From the NCBI RefSeq assembly GCF_963675165.1, contig NC_087382.1, forward strand, positions 7,178,315-7,242,314: a stretch of 64,000 bases of DNA, in the 5' to 3' direction. Under the pieces are notes generated by a model that saw only the letters and a list, made by a program, of their open reading frames with translations, had not been told where the DNA came from and did not search any database. A program made the position numbers and the translations under genes. Each line of letters opens with the position of its first letter. Position 1 is the first letter of the stretch. Positions 22,820 through 35,345 of the stretch are shown piece after piece. Origin of the DNA: Halichondria panicea (Eukaryota > Porifera > Demospongiae > Suberitida > Halichondriidae).

Positions 22820-25800
22820 CTATACTGATACAATCCATGATTTGTATTTAATTCTTTGAAGACCTTCTGATTCAACATTTACTTCAGAAGAGGAACTTTT
22901 CTCAACATGAAAGAAATCCACAGTTTGAATTTTAGTAAATAATTTTATATGCCCTCCAGCTACAATAACTTCTTCAATAGGAAGTATTGAGCATGTGCAG
23001 CAGTATCGTGCAGTAGGCAGGTCTCCCACTTTCACCCACCTCCTGGTGTCAGGCTGGTAGAGGTGAATCGATGAACTTGTTTTGCTTTTATCGTCCTGTC
23101 CACCAACGGCTAATAGTGATCTGCCAATACTGAGAGGGGCTGACAACTCGAGTGGTACTGCCTGTAAGGTCTGCCATAGAGTGTATGTGTCCTGGTTGGA
23201 AAGGGCCTTTGCAATGAGTTCATTGAGGTCGACATGGTGCACTGTCTTGGTTGGCCTCCCAACATGCTCCCACCCTCCCATTAGGTAGAGAGTGTTTCCT
23301 ATGAGAGTTGACTTCAGTCCTGTTCGTGGGTGAGGTAGTGACTGAGCAATGTACCATCTTCTTGATGCGAGGTCCAACACCTCCACAGAGGCGGTACGTC
23401 CTTCATCATCAGTCCCACCAGCTACAATGATGTGATTGTTGAAGGAGACAGCTGTTGAGGAAGAGCGAGCAATGTTCATTGGTGGGTACGGGTGAGTCCA
23501 TTCCCCTGACTCAAACACAACAAGCTGATCAGTTCGTTTGTCACTTTTTAGATCACATCCTCCCACCAGCACTAGTCGATTAGCGAGTGATGTCATAGCG
23601 AACCACAAGGCAGTGTACTCTGGTAGTTTGGTCCATTGGTCTTGTTTGAGCTGCACCACTGTACACATGTCAAAACTATTGCTTACACCACCTCCACCAA
23701 CATAAACTGTGTCACCGATAACAACACTCTGTACTGTACTGCACATCTTGATTGGCATGTCGTTTCCTCTTCTCCATTTCAGAGTGAGTGGAGGTCTCAA
23801 CTCTCTGGGAGGGGGACCCTGAATAATGAATGAGCGTAATTAGAATGGTGTCTACGAATCAGCGAGTGTTACTTGTGGCAAATAAGTGCTACTATTAAGA
23901 GGCGACACTCACCAGTCTACTAGAATGTATACAGTACGATTCAAAGCTTCTACTATAGCTCTGCAATAATTGTTAAGGCTTAAACTAGGATTGGCACTAC
24001 TTCTGTAGCTTTTTAGCACTTTATAGCTCAGCTAGCTCATGCTCAGCTACTCTGTCTCCCAAGTTATTGTCTTCCCGATTCTCATATGTTGCACTCAGGT
24101 AGACTAGTAATACTCTGTGTTCTAAGTTATTGTCTTCCTAGATCCATGTATTTCCTCTGCATGTTGCACTCAGTTACTCCGTCTTCCTAGTATCAGTATT
24201 ATGTATTATGCGAATCACATAAAAGTTATTATACTGACTAATATAAACAAGGATGCACGAGAAGCTAATAATTATGCAGCCATTGGCTCATAGTAATAGT
24301 CTCTGAAGAAAACAAGAATTATCACTATAATGCCTGAATAACTGCAACATCTCTCCATTTGACCAAAAAAAGCATGGAATGTGAAATTGCTAGATTGGCT
24401 ATAGGGGAAACACCAAAAAGCAAAGAAACAAGAAAAGTGGACGAGAGCATAACTAGAATCCATTACAACGTCATTCATATGCATGTACAACTGTATATAG
24501 TGTTAAAGTTAAGATTAAGACCGTAGATCATCAACCACATCACTAGATCTACTTCCGTACATGTCAAAACTGATGGAAAACTACCACCGAAAAAATGTTA
24601 CGTACATATGAATGACGTTGTAACGGATTGGAGCTATGCTCTCGTCCGCTTTTCTTGTTTCTTTACTTTTTAGTGTTTCCCCTGGCCAATCCAGCAATTT
24701 CACATTGCAAATGTTTGTATGGGTCTATAATAGTCACTAGTGCATTTCAGTAACCTGGTTCTGCTGTTGAATGATGGCGTCTCTCCTGATCAGGTCAGCA
24801 TCTTTGTGCTCAATCTTTTCACTGTGTGCCTGTACAAAGGAACGTTAGTGGACATCCTATATAGAACACAGGCATGGGCATATATATACATATAATTTAT
24901 TATACGCAGGCGCCTTGCAGAAAGCTCTGATTTGTTTATATGTTGCTAAGTAATAAGAAATAGGAAAAGAAAATGAAAGTTGCTGAAGAGCTACAAAACA
25001 TAAAGCTACTATAATTATAGTTGCTAATACACGCATGATAATTATCATGATGAACATTTATGCATTGATTTTGCTGCATGCAAGGAAACTCGAAGAGTGG
25101 GAAATGATTGACCATGATTGTTGCCAGAGGAGGTACGACACAGTCATATGACCAGCCAAAATGATTATGAATCTCATTAATTGTGCATGAATATCATTAA
25201 GACTGTGTATTGATAGTGGATATGGTTTGGCGTGTATCTTTCAAGAAATACACTTGAATTCTAAGATCCTGATATGAAATAGCTTTTCAATCAATTTCAA
25301 CCACCACTTAGATTTTAAGATATTATTGTTTTTAGTGTCATTAATATAAGTATTCTGTGTCTGCATTTCAGGATAGATCACTGCCAACATCTGCATGTGA
25401 GCTCTGATTCTTACAACAAACTAATCTCTACTTGTAACTCCAGACAAATTCACTGAAGCTGGCCAAATGCACTCAAACACTGCATCACTTTAGGGCTATC
25501 TCTGATAAAGTCCGCAACATGACCAGAAGAGACCACCTTGATCATTTGCAGGTCATAACATCCAACCTAGGTAGACCCTTCTGGCGATGGACATCAGAGA
25601 ACGCCGTTTTCAGATTCCTGAAATCCATCATGGAGGTGCTACCCTCACCAATCCGTTTCAGAAGGCTGAGCCATTCTGCGTGTCCAAATTGGTAAAAGAC
25701 GATACAAGTTCCCTGAAGAATATCAAGCAAGATCTGGACTAAATAACCAGTGGAATGAAGGCATTGGATATTGTCGTACTTGAAGAGGACGTTCACAAGC

Positions 25801-28800
25801 TGTTAAACAAGATAGACACATCGAAAGTTTGTCAGTGGACCTGATGAACTTCCTGGCAGGCTTTTGAAAGAAGGAGCTCAGTGTATTGCTAGCCCCCTGT
25901 CCAAACTGTTCTCAATATCACTAGCAGAGGGAAAGCTACCACAAGATTGGCTAATATATATCACTCCCATATTCAAAAAGGGGAACAAGCACTCTGTATC
26001 GAACTATAGACCAGTCAGTCTCACGTGCGTCACATTTAAACTGCTTGAACTCATCATAATCAACCACGTAACTGCATTTCTGATAACAAATAAAAACCAT
26101 TCCAGCATGGATTTTGTAGCGGCCACTTGTGTCAGACGCAACTGCTGGAAACAGTTTACCAATAGGCTAAAACACTTGATAATAAGGGTAGCACACACAT
26201 CATATACCGTATATATATGCTTGATCAGGAGCCGCGGCTACTAAATGTTTCATATTGCTGGAAGAGAAGGTTACAATTCGAGAGAGGCCACTGTTCAAGA
26301 GCGGCGTTTATTAGCTCCAGCTAATTCAAAGTTTGTCATCAAAAGTTCTTTTCACCTGCATAAAACTCTGTCTTTGTGAAGCACTAACCAGCTGCTACCT
26401 GTAGCTATAGTACCTTTGATCGAGCATATATGATACTTGGATTTTTCAAAAGCTTTCAACACGGTCCCACATATGGACGTCTACTACTCAAGCTGGACCA
26501 CATTAGGATAAGGGGTGACTTGCTAGAATGGATCAGAGGTTTCCTGCTTAACGGCAAATAGCGGGTCCTGTGTGATGGGGTCACATCGGATTGGGACAAT
26601 GTTCCTTTAGGGGTGCCACAGGCCGGGCTCAATACTGGGCCCCCTACTGTTCATCATCTACGTCAATGACATTGGAAACACCCTCTCCTCTCACACTATA
26701 GACTATATATGCAGATGACTTCCTCACAACAAGATCACGCTTCACTACAAAAAGATCTGAACCAGCTATTGGCAATTGGCACTGAACATCTCTAATGCAA
26801 AGCTGACACTTGAGACCATATGGGATACAGTACACTGATGGGTTGCACAGTCTTATAATACTAAGTACATAAAGATCTTATAGCGTGAAAAAAGAACGTT
26901 TTGTACCTCTAGCAATCTTCACAAAAGTCAAAAATGTTATTTTTTCTTTTCCAGATGATGCTCACCATTAGGGGGCATGAGAATGGCGTTTTAGGGAGTC
27001 TCTGAATATCTTGCAGTGATCATAATTCATGAAACATTGTTTCCCACGTGCTGAGCAACCGTAACATGGATTGACATCAAAGGCTCTCTGGTGCCATGCT
27101 GCAAATTCAATGTATAGTCACGTGATGCTACTTCCGTTTCCAATCCCTCTCCCTCTTCAACCTATGGTAGAACCATACATAGTACCAGCAAAACATCAAA
27201 AGAACTGGCATACATTGCTCTGGTATGGCCCCACCTGAAATACTGCTTACTGGTCTGGAATCCCCACCAAAAGAAATACATCCAAGAACTGGAAAAGATA
27301 CAGAAATGAGCTGCAAGGTGGGTGGGTGCATGGTTCGCTGGGACAGCTCCACTAACAGCTGGACAGAAGAATATAACACCTCATGCCTCAAACTTGGTTG
27401 GCTATCACTTCTAAATATAATTATACTTGGACTGTTACCAGACATTCAAAATAATCAATGGTTTGGACTGCATTGACTTTCAAGACTACTTCAAACAGAA
27501 CAAGGGTTATAACCTCAGATCAAACTCACAAATCTTTTTATTACTCAATCAAGCATTAGATACTCCTACTTTGTTAATGCCACCCATGTATGGAATAAGT
27601 TGCCAAATTCAGTTGTGCAATCAAAGGGACCTAGCTTTAATTTATTAGGTCACCTATCATTATGTCCTAAAATCATTTTATTCTTTGTTTTCGTTTGTTG
27701 TGTGCGGTGTATGTTGTGGGAAGCACCTTTTGTGCAACCCGTTCCATGCATGTATGTAAGGATAAATTCAATTCACTGAGTTTTATACTCTAACTTGTCT
27801 CTTTATGGCGCTTACTTGCCACCACATGCAGCTGAATATCGTCATTGGAATGCATTTTTAACGACTTCTTTGTCTTTCTTGCCTTCAATCAAGAAATAGC
27901 AGCCACGTGAGCTTATAACCGCGTGTCGTACCACTTCTGGATTGATGATTGGATGATATATTATTAACCATCGTTTCAGCTGCATGGGTATCACTTCGTT
28001 TGATGTACTATTGAACTTTGACCTGGATATAATAATGGCGTACCTCCTCTGACATGTACAGCTTTAGTATAATGTTATTAATAATAAATTATTGATACTG
28101 AACCACACAGTCATTATAGAAGAGGAAACAGAAGTCTATATCGATCCGATGGCTTGATGAATGGATCTCTAGAAGCCGGAGGATAGATCTAGAGGTTTAT
28201 TGTATTTCCTATCAATGAATACTTTAAAAAAGGATGGATCTTCCATGAGGTCAGAGAGCTCACAAGGGCTGCTGGTAGTGCAGTGTACATGCGTGCAGCT
28301 TCGCAGCTCTTTTTTGACTCTTGTACAATGTAGCTAACCAGTGGCGTAGCCAGGATTTTGGGGAAAGCAGGGCTCAAATTGTTGGAGCATAGGCGCTGAA
28401 GTTCATTCACTTTTATCTAAAAAAAGGTAATCACTTTTCCTCAACAGTAAGCATGCGCATTAGATGGCCCTGCCCACATATAAATTACATGACGTCACTC
28501 TAGTAACTAATGCATACAGTACTGCAGAATAGATAGACAGATCACAGTTTCAAGCTAAGTTGCAGTTGATGGAGCACAAAAGAAGGGGGCTGTAGCCCCG
28601 TCAGCCCCCCTCTGCCTACGCCACTGCTAACAAACAGCTAGCATTTTAGTTCAAGGCCAACTCGAATAGAAAGTTTGTGCGAACAGATGATGCTATGAAA
28701 GATTCTGAAGAGACTCCTTCACTGTGAGTCAAAGTAGCCATAACTCGAGAAAGAAGCTTTAGTTTGCAAATCCACGAATCAAAATCCAAAAGAACATGGC

Positions 28801-31800
28801 TAGAAGCCTATAGAAGCTGTTAGTTTTCGTCGCATTGCAACCGTTGAGCAGTTACAGCTGGAACAGACAAACACACACACACAGTCAGCTTTACCGTATC
28901 CCTCGTGCGGCTACGCCTCGAGGCATAATTATATATATACATGTGTATATATACATGTGTATATATATATATATATATAGGTCCAGAATCAGGTATAGTA
29001 CGATTATTCGTCACGCTTCCTCTCGGCAATTATTGTAGCAGTGGACAACTCTACGATTAGTACAACAAAATGAAAATTAACAATCAACAATTTTAGCAAT
29101 GATAGGTATAATACAGTACTATAATATTATTATGCCTCGGTGCGCATGCGTAAGCGAGGTATACGGTAGTGTGTTTGTGTGTGTGTCTGTGTGTGCAGAC
29201 TGCTACAGCTGCTCAAGGATCAATGATTTGCAAGTAAGAGTTTCTATATAGGCTTCTAGTCATGTTTTCTTGGATTTTAATTCGTGGATTTGCAAAATAA
29301 TGCTTCGTTCTGGCCATTGCAGCCTTTTCAGACGAGCACGTAGCCAAACTTGTTTACCGAGTGTTGCTACTAAACTTAGTAGTTAGCTCTGCACTAGAGC
29401 ACTAGCTATTGGTAGCTGCAAGAGTGAGAAGAGAGCTGCAAGGCTCTGCTGATGGCAGCCCATTAATTTTAGACATGAACTGTTGGCATCGATCGTTTTT
29501 AACAACAATCATAGTCGATCATTACCCACTCTTTGAGCTTGCATGCAGCAGATTAATTAATGAACAAATGTTCATCATGTGTATAAAATTAAGCTATTAG
29601 ATCTAGTAGCTTTATGTTATGTAGCTTTGGCATCTCCACCGATGCTTTCATTGTTGTTGTGGCTGTAATTAGGAATCTCATTGACACACTACATGTACGC
29701 ACCTTCTTGACTGGCGCAGTGTCTTTTGATTCCCTGTTAGTTGCGTCCGAGTCACTTGTCAGTGAAGCATCTATAAGTAAGAGTTATACATGTATATCTT
29801 TAATAGGAATATATCGATACATAAATAAAAGGTTTTCAGAAGCATAATAGTATATCATATCTACGTAATTGACTCACAGATTTCCCTGGCAGATGGTCTC
29901 CTCCTCATGTCTTCTTGCAAACAACTGTCGATGAGCTTCCTCAACCTGTGTGTGGTAGGGATCTGGGAAACATGGAATGTTCTATCCTTGGCAGATTTGA
30001 TCGTTTCCAGCTTGCAAACAATCTGCACCACAATCACCCCATAGCAAAACACATCCAGGCAACTATCGTATTTCTCCTCTTCCATTCGAATGGCCTCGAG
30101 AGGTAGATACCCTTTACGGTGACCAATGACTGTGAGAGTACGGCTAAGCTTGGAAGGATCGTATAGCCGTGACATACCAAAGTCGGAAATCTTGGCAACA
30201 GGCAATGGTCGTGTAAGCTTCAGCAAGACGTTATCGCCACAGAGGTCACGGTGGATAATCTGCTTGCTGTGAATGTAGGCCAGACCACAAGACACGTCTT
30301 TGGAAAAGCTAATTTCACATTCGCTAGTGAGGGACTCTTCACCAAGGCCGGAGAAATAGGATCTCAGACTACAATCCATCAGCTCAACAACGAGGATTGT
30401 ACCACCTGATTTAGGATGCTTAGCAGTCGACAAAAACTGAACAACGTTTGGGTGCTGGAAAGACTTGAGAAAATCACTCTCACGATTAATTGCACAGCTA
30501 GCTTCTTCATTTTTGCCGACTTGAATATTTGTCTGCATCTCCATAGCATCGTGTAGCAGCACTTTGACAGCACAAATCTCGTCCCTGTAGCTGCCTTTGA
30601 AGACAGCTCCAAATGCACCTTTACCAAGTCGTTGCTTTAAGAAAACGGTTAAATCATCATTGATCAACTGGACTGTAAAGTAAGTGGGTGAAGAGTAAGT
30701 GGGTGAAGAGGTAGCAAAGTATTTATTATGTCAACTAACACATTAAACGTTATGTGCAACCATAGATAAACGGAACAGAAAGGGATTGGAAACGCCTCAC
30801 GTGATCCATTACAATTTCAACGTTTGACGTCACACCCTCAGAATAGGCTTGTTACGCTCCAGAATCTATGCACTGGTTGAGCTAGCTCTGCCAACTTTTC
30901 TCTTCAGCTGATCTCTACAGGGGGAAATCCAGGTATGTACTGGGCTTCTAGCATCCACATGGTTTCCCAGATAGCTCCAGCTGATGTTCTAGTACGCTCA
31001 ATGGCAGTTGTGCTTGGATTTGCGCTCAAAACAGTTACATTTTAAGGTTTTGTTGCTATATCTCACTTTTGCAAGTCTATTACTTACTGAATGCTGCATT
31101 ATATGAAAGCCCATATTCAATAGAATGGGAATAGCCATCAATGCTGGCATTCTATTATAAAAACAATAATTGGTAACTACTTGTAGTAAATTTTCTCTAT
31201 CGTGTTTCCGTTCCTCCACAGTGACTTCTAAGTTAGCGTGAGTAGCGTTTAAGTTTAATATGTTTTCTAATTGTTTATGCATAGTAGAATAGGAATATGA
31301 CATTTATTTTTGGTATTGCTTTCATACCTGGATATGAGCCATGTGTACCTTTCATTACATACATTTTTGACGCTGTGTGTGTATATACTTTGTAATGATT
31401 ATAACTATGTCATGTTTGTACGTATTGTGTTAATTTTGTGATTCAGAGGGGTTATCAGTGATAAGCCTCTCCCAGAGACCCAGGAAGAAATCGTTGTACA
31501 ATGTTACAACAATGTATTATACAATACAGTAGAACCTCGATTATCCGGACACCTTGGTTCCAGAAGCAGGCCGGATAAGTGAATATGCCGGATAATCGAA
31601 TAGATAAACCACGCCTTGATCCACCCACTTTATTGATGAACAGCAGTGCCGCATGTTGTCTGCGCATGCGCAAAAGAAAAGCAGGCATGTCTCCATGGTA
31701 ACAGCTGCAACGCGCATGCGCATTTGAGGGACACGCCCATTTTCTGAATTATGTAATCTGATTAAAAAGAAAACTGCCAAGCCGGATAATCGAGGTTCCG

Positions 31801-32674
31801 GATAATCGAGGGCCGGATAATCGAGGTTCTACTGTAATAATAATTTATAATCAATCTATTTATTATACAATTAATTTTACAAAACAATTAAAAATTAGGT
31901 CCGATGTTGCAGTGTCTCTTTACGTTTAATACACTTTGCTTCTTGCTTCCGAGCAAAATTGTACTAGTTTAACTACATCTAACAAGTTGGACACAATATT
32001 ATTGTGACCATAATTATTATAATGAAAGGATCTGTTATTGTCAATAACAGATCCTCTCATTATCAGTTACACAATTATAAGTTCAGCAGATGCATCTTCT
32101 TCTTCAGGGATGTAAACAGTAGCATGCTCCACCAGAGTTGAACCTCCATTACAGTCTATACAGTCCCACATAATTTCTAGATGCTGTTCCTACGGGTCGT
32201 TGCTATGGGCTTGCAGTGGAAGAAGAGTTAATTTTAGAGCTTCCTGTCATGTGACCGTAACTAGCCTTTATTACGTGGGCCAGATAGGCGTTTCCAATCC
32301 CTTTCTGTTCGTTATCTATGGTGCAACCCCCTGCTTAATTTGTACTTACCCTCTGATTTCACATCGTTAGGATTGCTTGCTCCAGTAGACTGTACATGAT
32401 CTTTCTCGATGGTCCTGGCTATGTGAACGTGGCCCACAGTAGGACTAGATAAAGCTTCCACCATATCTTCCCAGCGTCTCTCTCCATCTGTTAGCCATTC
32501 CAACAGCCCCTCACGATAGCAGTCATCAGGATCATTGTTCCATTCTTTACCGATGCTTCTGATTGTAGCTGCTGAGACTTCGAGCATCAACAAGATGTTT
32601 CGCCACTTGATTCGAGCATCAAACGTAGCGAGGTACACTTTGTTTAGATCTGCTATTGTGAGATAGTCAGACAT
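22820..32674 (-). CDS. Death domain - protein kinase - kelch fusion protein
   Basis: Five exons join in phase: 32674-32350, 30672-29878, 29770-29703, 24829-24755 and 23818-22820; 753 aa. Residues 1-~85 form a Death-fold domain (helical; IKWRNILLMLEV, LEWLTDGERRWEDMVEAL). A TKL/RIPK-like kinase follows: GKGAFGAVF at ~125, AVK lysine ~145, HRDLCGDN ~249, DFG ~272, with RKGYLPLEAI in place of a standard APE. Next come a charged linker, a short helical segment (AIIQQQNQ) and ~330 residues of kelch repeats (GGxxD patterns: VYVGGGG, LVGGCD, IVAGGTDDEG, YLMGGW, LAVGGQDD, IVAGGH). Likely cytoplasmic signalling: the Death domain recruits partners, the kinase signals and the kelch propeller selects partners (inference). 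Further helical exons in the 4.9-kb third intron cannot be excluded, but phases agree without them. Confidence 0.8.
24370..24722. mobile_element. Foldback element with ~110-bp arms
   Basis: The left arm (gtgaaattgctagattggct ... acaacgtcattcatatg) and right arm (catatgaatgacgttgtaac ... ccagcaatttcacattgc) are inverted copies with scattered mismatches. It lies in the intron before the kelch exon. Non-coding. Confidence 0.65.
25440..27780 (+). pseudogene. Decayed non-LTR retrotransposon (LINE) reverse transcriptase
   Basis: Fragments of a LINE polymerase in changing frames: LPQDWLIYITPIFKKGNKHS and NYRPVSLTCVTFKLLE (from ~25930), DFSKAFNTVPHM (~26440), then the GPLLFIIYVNDIG box (~26640). The C-terminal part has WNPHQKKYIQELEKIQ and NGLDCIDFQDYF (~27250-27480). 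The catalytic YADD-like site is disrupted, and stops and frameshifts are frequent. A different transposon piece (26870-27168) interrupts it. It is antisense to the host kinase-kelch gene, in intron 3. The wording resembles CR1/L2-like elements; clade not determined. Confidence 0.8.
26870..27168. mobile_element. Partial TIR element nested in the LINE
   Basis: Shares long stretches, in inverted orientation, with the SETD2-intron element at 19173-19666 (tgatgctcaccattaggggg, cataattcatgaaacattgt, ccaatccctctccct) and ends in an aacctatgg terminus. The opposite end is missing. Confidence 0.65.
28339..28627. mobile_element. hAT-like MITE with CAGTGGCGTAGCC termini
   Basis: Left terminus CAGTGGCGTAGCCAGGATTT and right terminus GCCTACGCCACTG are inverted copies of a terminus widespread among animal hAT-type elements. 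ctaac flanks both sides. It is inserted within the adjacent R1 copy. Non-coding. Confidence 0.7.
28628..28930 (-). repeat. Dispersed repeat R1, copy 4 (inverted)
   Basis: R1 body with ataactcgagaaagaagc, tttgcaaatccacgaatc and a CA-rich tract, ending in ctacgcctcgaggcata. The outer part is split by the hAT-like element at 28339-28627. Confidence 0.65.
28930..28980. repeat. AT/GT microsatellite
   Basis: Alternating (ta)n and tatatacatgtgta units. Confidence 0.8.
29135..29475 (+). repeat. Dispersed repeat R1, copy 5
   Basis: R1 copy with head gcctcggtgcgcatgcgtaa, GT tract, gctgctcaaggatcaatg and the standard body. Together with copy 4 it forms an inverted pair in the third intron of the kinase-kelch gene. 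Confidence 0.65.
30998..31303 (-). other. 101-codon open frame inside the TIR element
   Basis: Begins MSYSYSTMHKQLENIL, with a charged middle (VTVEERKHDRENLL) and a basic, cysteine-containing tail. No family recognised. It lacks splice continuity with the Death and kinase exons, which join directly in phase. It may be a degenerate element protein or a chance frame. Confidence 0.2.
31526..31838. mobile_element. pogo/Tc1-mariner-like MITE
   Basis: The termini acagtagaacctcgattatc and gataatcgaggttctactgt are inverted repeats flanked by TA, with further ccggataatcga copies inside. Such termini are typical of pogo/Tigger-type elements. The core is non-coding and contains two gcgcatgcgc palindromes. 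Confidence 0.75.
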
Positions 32675-32879
32675 GTTTTCTGCAGAGTGTGGAATAAATG
32701 GTTTTATTATTACAGTAGGAGTGTGTGCATTCTTAAGTAGTAAATAGTGCTGCGTGCACTCATTGATAATAATCCAGAGACTACAGCATCTTCATTCTGA
32801 TCACAGTATGATACAGAAGTATAGAGACCATGCATGAGCTCAGCTATAGCTTGTACCCTAGATTAACAAATTAATCTAT

Positions 32880-34205
32880 ACTCACTCAGCGTCTTGTCCG
32901 AGGGAAAATCTATCTACTAACTCAGTTACTGTGTAGTGGAGCTTAATTGTGGGCCATGGTAACTGTTTTATAAACGCTCTGTATGTTGCAGGGTTTCAGT
33001 GTTGTGACTAAAGCTTCAGTTGGGATCTGCATGGCCTCCCTAAAAGCTTTGATGTATTAAAACATGGATTAATACTAAGAGTTTATAACCGCAACACTTC
33101 AGGTACAAGGTGCTAACAATAACAACGCTGATAATAAATATTGCTAATTTAAGATTTCACAGTTTGTGCAACAGCATGTGGTTGTGACGTAGGTTGGACA
33201 CAACGCCTAGTGGAGTTGCCTAGTGGAGTCCCGTACTATTCCTAATGAAACTCTTGATATTACAAGTCTCATGAATTAGCCACGAATTAGCCACGCACCC
33301 TTCCTTGGGGGGCTGATTCATGAGAAGGACATTTCAAGGATTGCCACTGGGCTACAGGTATTTTACCAGGATTACTATGTATTCAGCTGAACATATTTAT
33401 TTTTACCTATACTGTTCATCACTATAGAGCAGAGCATAGCTTCATAGTAAAACCATGGGTATGTATCAGTATCAATAGAAACCTAGCTAATGGGTACTCA
33501 AACCACCATGGGTATGTCAATAGAAACCTATACTCACTCAGCGGCTTGTCCGAGGGAAAATCTATCTACTAACTCAGTTACTGTGTAGTGGAGCTTAATT
33601 GTGGGCCATGGCAACTGTTTTATAAACGCTCTGTGTGTTGCAGGGTTTCAGTGTTGTGACTAAAGCTTCAGTTGGGATCTGCATGGCCTCCCTAAAAGCT
33701 TTGATGTATTAAAACATGGATTAATACTAAGAGTTTATAACCGCAACACTTCAGGTACAAGGTGCTAACAATAACACCGCTAACAATAACACCGCTGATA
33801 ATAAATATTGCTAATTTAAGATTTCACAGTTTGTGCAACAGCATGTGGTTGTGACGTAGGTTGGACACAACGCCTAGTGGAGTTGCCTAGTGGAGCCGCG
33901 TACTCTTCCTAATGGAATTGATATTACAAGTCTCATGAATTAGCCACGAATTAGCCACGCACCCTTCCTTGGGGGGCTGATTCATGAGAAGGACATTCCA
34001 AGGATTGCCACTGGGCTACAGGCATTTTACCAGGATTACTATGTATTCAGCTGAACATATTTATTTTTACCTATACTGTTCATCACTATATAGAGCAGAG
34101 CATAGCTTCATAGTAAAACCATGGGTATGTATTAGTATCAATAGAAACCTAGCTAATGGGTACTCAAACAACCATGGGTATGTATCAGTATCAATAGAAA
34201 CCTAG
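32880..34205. repeat. Tandem duplication, ~654-bp unit, two copies
   Basis: Copy 1 starts ctcactcagcgtcttgtccg at about 32881 and copy 2 ctcactcagcggcttgtccg at about 33535. They are near-identical through to the caatagaaacctagctaatg stretch. Copy 2 has a small internal gctaacaataacacc duplication and indels. No recognisable protein. It lies upstream of the kinase-kelch gene and may contain its promoter. Confidence 0.85.
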
Positions 34206-34559
34206 CTAATGAGTACTCAACCACCTTCTAGTTACTGTGATGGTCAATGGAAATGAAATACGATATTACTAAACTGACACATGCAGAGCAACAAAGCCAC
34301 ATCTGCTCTGCTATTCAGAGGTACTCTAAAGATGGGAATTTGCAAAGTAACTTTATCTTACTCAGTATAATTATGCATTTATATCCTGTTGTCAGGGTAA
34401 CAAGGTGTACTTTTAGTACGCATGATTTGGTAAGGATATAATTATAGCATGAGACCGAGTGTTTTATGAAATATATGCAGGTACATCCCCCAGCCAATCC
34501 TAGCAACTTTTTCACATTGTAAATGTTTTTGTAGTACTTTTATATACAGTCTTCCCGTA

Positions 34560-35345
34560 GAATCCGAAGCCTTCTAGAATACCTTTGCTGGCTATAACCC
34601 CAAAGGGTGTCTGGTTCAAAACAGAGAGCTAGCTGCAAATGGCTTGACTTTTTTCAAAATTTCTCTTCGTCTGGCCCTGCAAATAAAGAATACTGATAAT
34701 ACCATTTTACGTTCCAGTTTCACACTTGTATGTACGTGTAATAGATTCGCCCTTGTGCTTGTTGTCCATTACATTAGAATGATGGCAAACCATCCTCAGA
34801 CTCGGAGGTTTACTCCCATAAATTCTTATGTAATGGACAATAATCTTTATTATATTCTCCTGAATATAATTATGGTGAGAGCCAATATGGGATATTCTTT
34901 GTTCTTCACTCACATTCACACAGTGATGAGACTGTATCCACTGATGCTGGGGTAAGTATGTGCAATATGGCGTCTGCAGTTGATGATCATAATGTGACTC
35001 TATATGTGTACCTGTTGTATACATACACGCCTGCAAATAAACTTTAAAAACTTATATTTCAGTGTTATAGTATTTATTATTGGTGTACCTTGTATGTATC
35101 AGAGGACAAGAAGTGTGCCAAGTGAATGGTTTGCTAATGTCAATTTGATCCAGGTAAGCGCTAACTGTTATCCAGAGTGTTTAATTATCTGCATGGTTTC
35201 ATGAATGCACGTTACAACAATGGGTACTTTGAACCCCTCTGTTGACAATTTGTCTGATAGAACCTACCCCCTTCCATTGTCTTGCCAAGAAGACCATTGC
35301 TTGCTCTTCATTATGTAGAATTGGATGATCTTGAAGAAGTGTGAA
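34560..35345 (+). pseudogene. Inverted, decayed fragment of the SETD2 5' end (copy C)
   Basis: On the plus strand this follows SETD2 exon 1 (gatggcaaaccatcctc...cactgatgctggggtaagta), exon 3 (cttgtatgtatcagaggaca...caatttgatccaggtaagc) and the start of exon 4 (gaattggatgatcttgaaga), with intron sequence between. Exon 2 is missing. Substitutions and indels break the frame (the MVCECQFDP region reads WFANVNLIQ). It is much more diverged from copy A than copy B is, and lies head-on to copy B's 3' boundary. Confidence 0.8.

Larger units (their letters stand above)
30761..32321. mobile_element. ~1.56-kb terminal-inverted-repeat element filling the first kinase-kelch intron
   Basis: The left end ccatagataaacggaacaga...gggattggaaacgcc and the right end ggcgtttccaatccc...ttatctatgg are inverted copies. 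tgcaa (or gtgcaac) repeats on both sides as target duplication. The termini match those of the SETD2-intron element (CCATAG...CTATGG). The host intron is 30673-32349, so only about 115 bp is not this element. Inside are a 101-codon frame on the minus strand (30998-31303), a nested pogo-like MITE (31526-31838) and a ggatctgttattg hairpin near 32040. No transposase recognised. Confidence 0.7.

Noticed and set aside
28930-28980. CRISPR-like array
   Set aside because: Simple AT/GT microsatellite without spacers; eukaryotic context.
30998-31303. 101-codon frame as an extra exon of the Death-kinase gene
   Set aside because: Death and kinase exons join directly in phase, and the frame lies inside a transposon.
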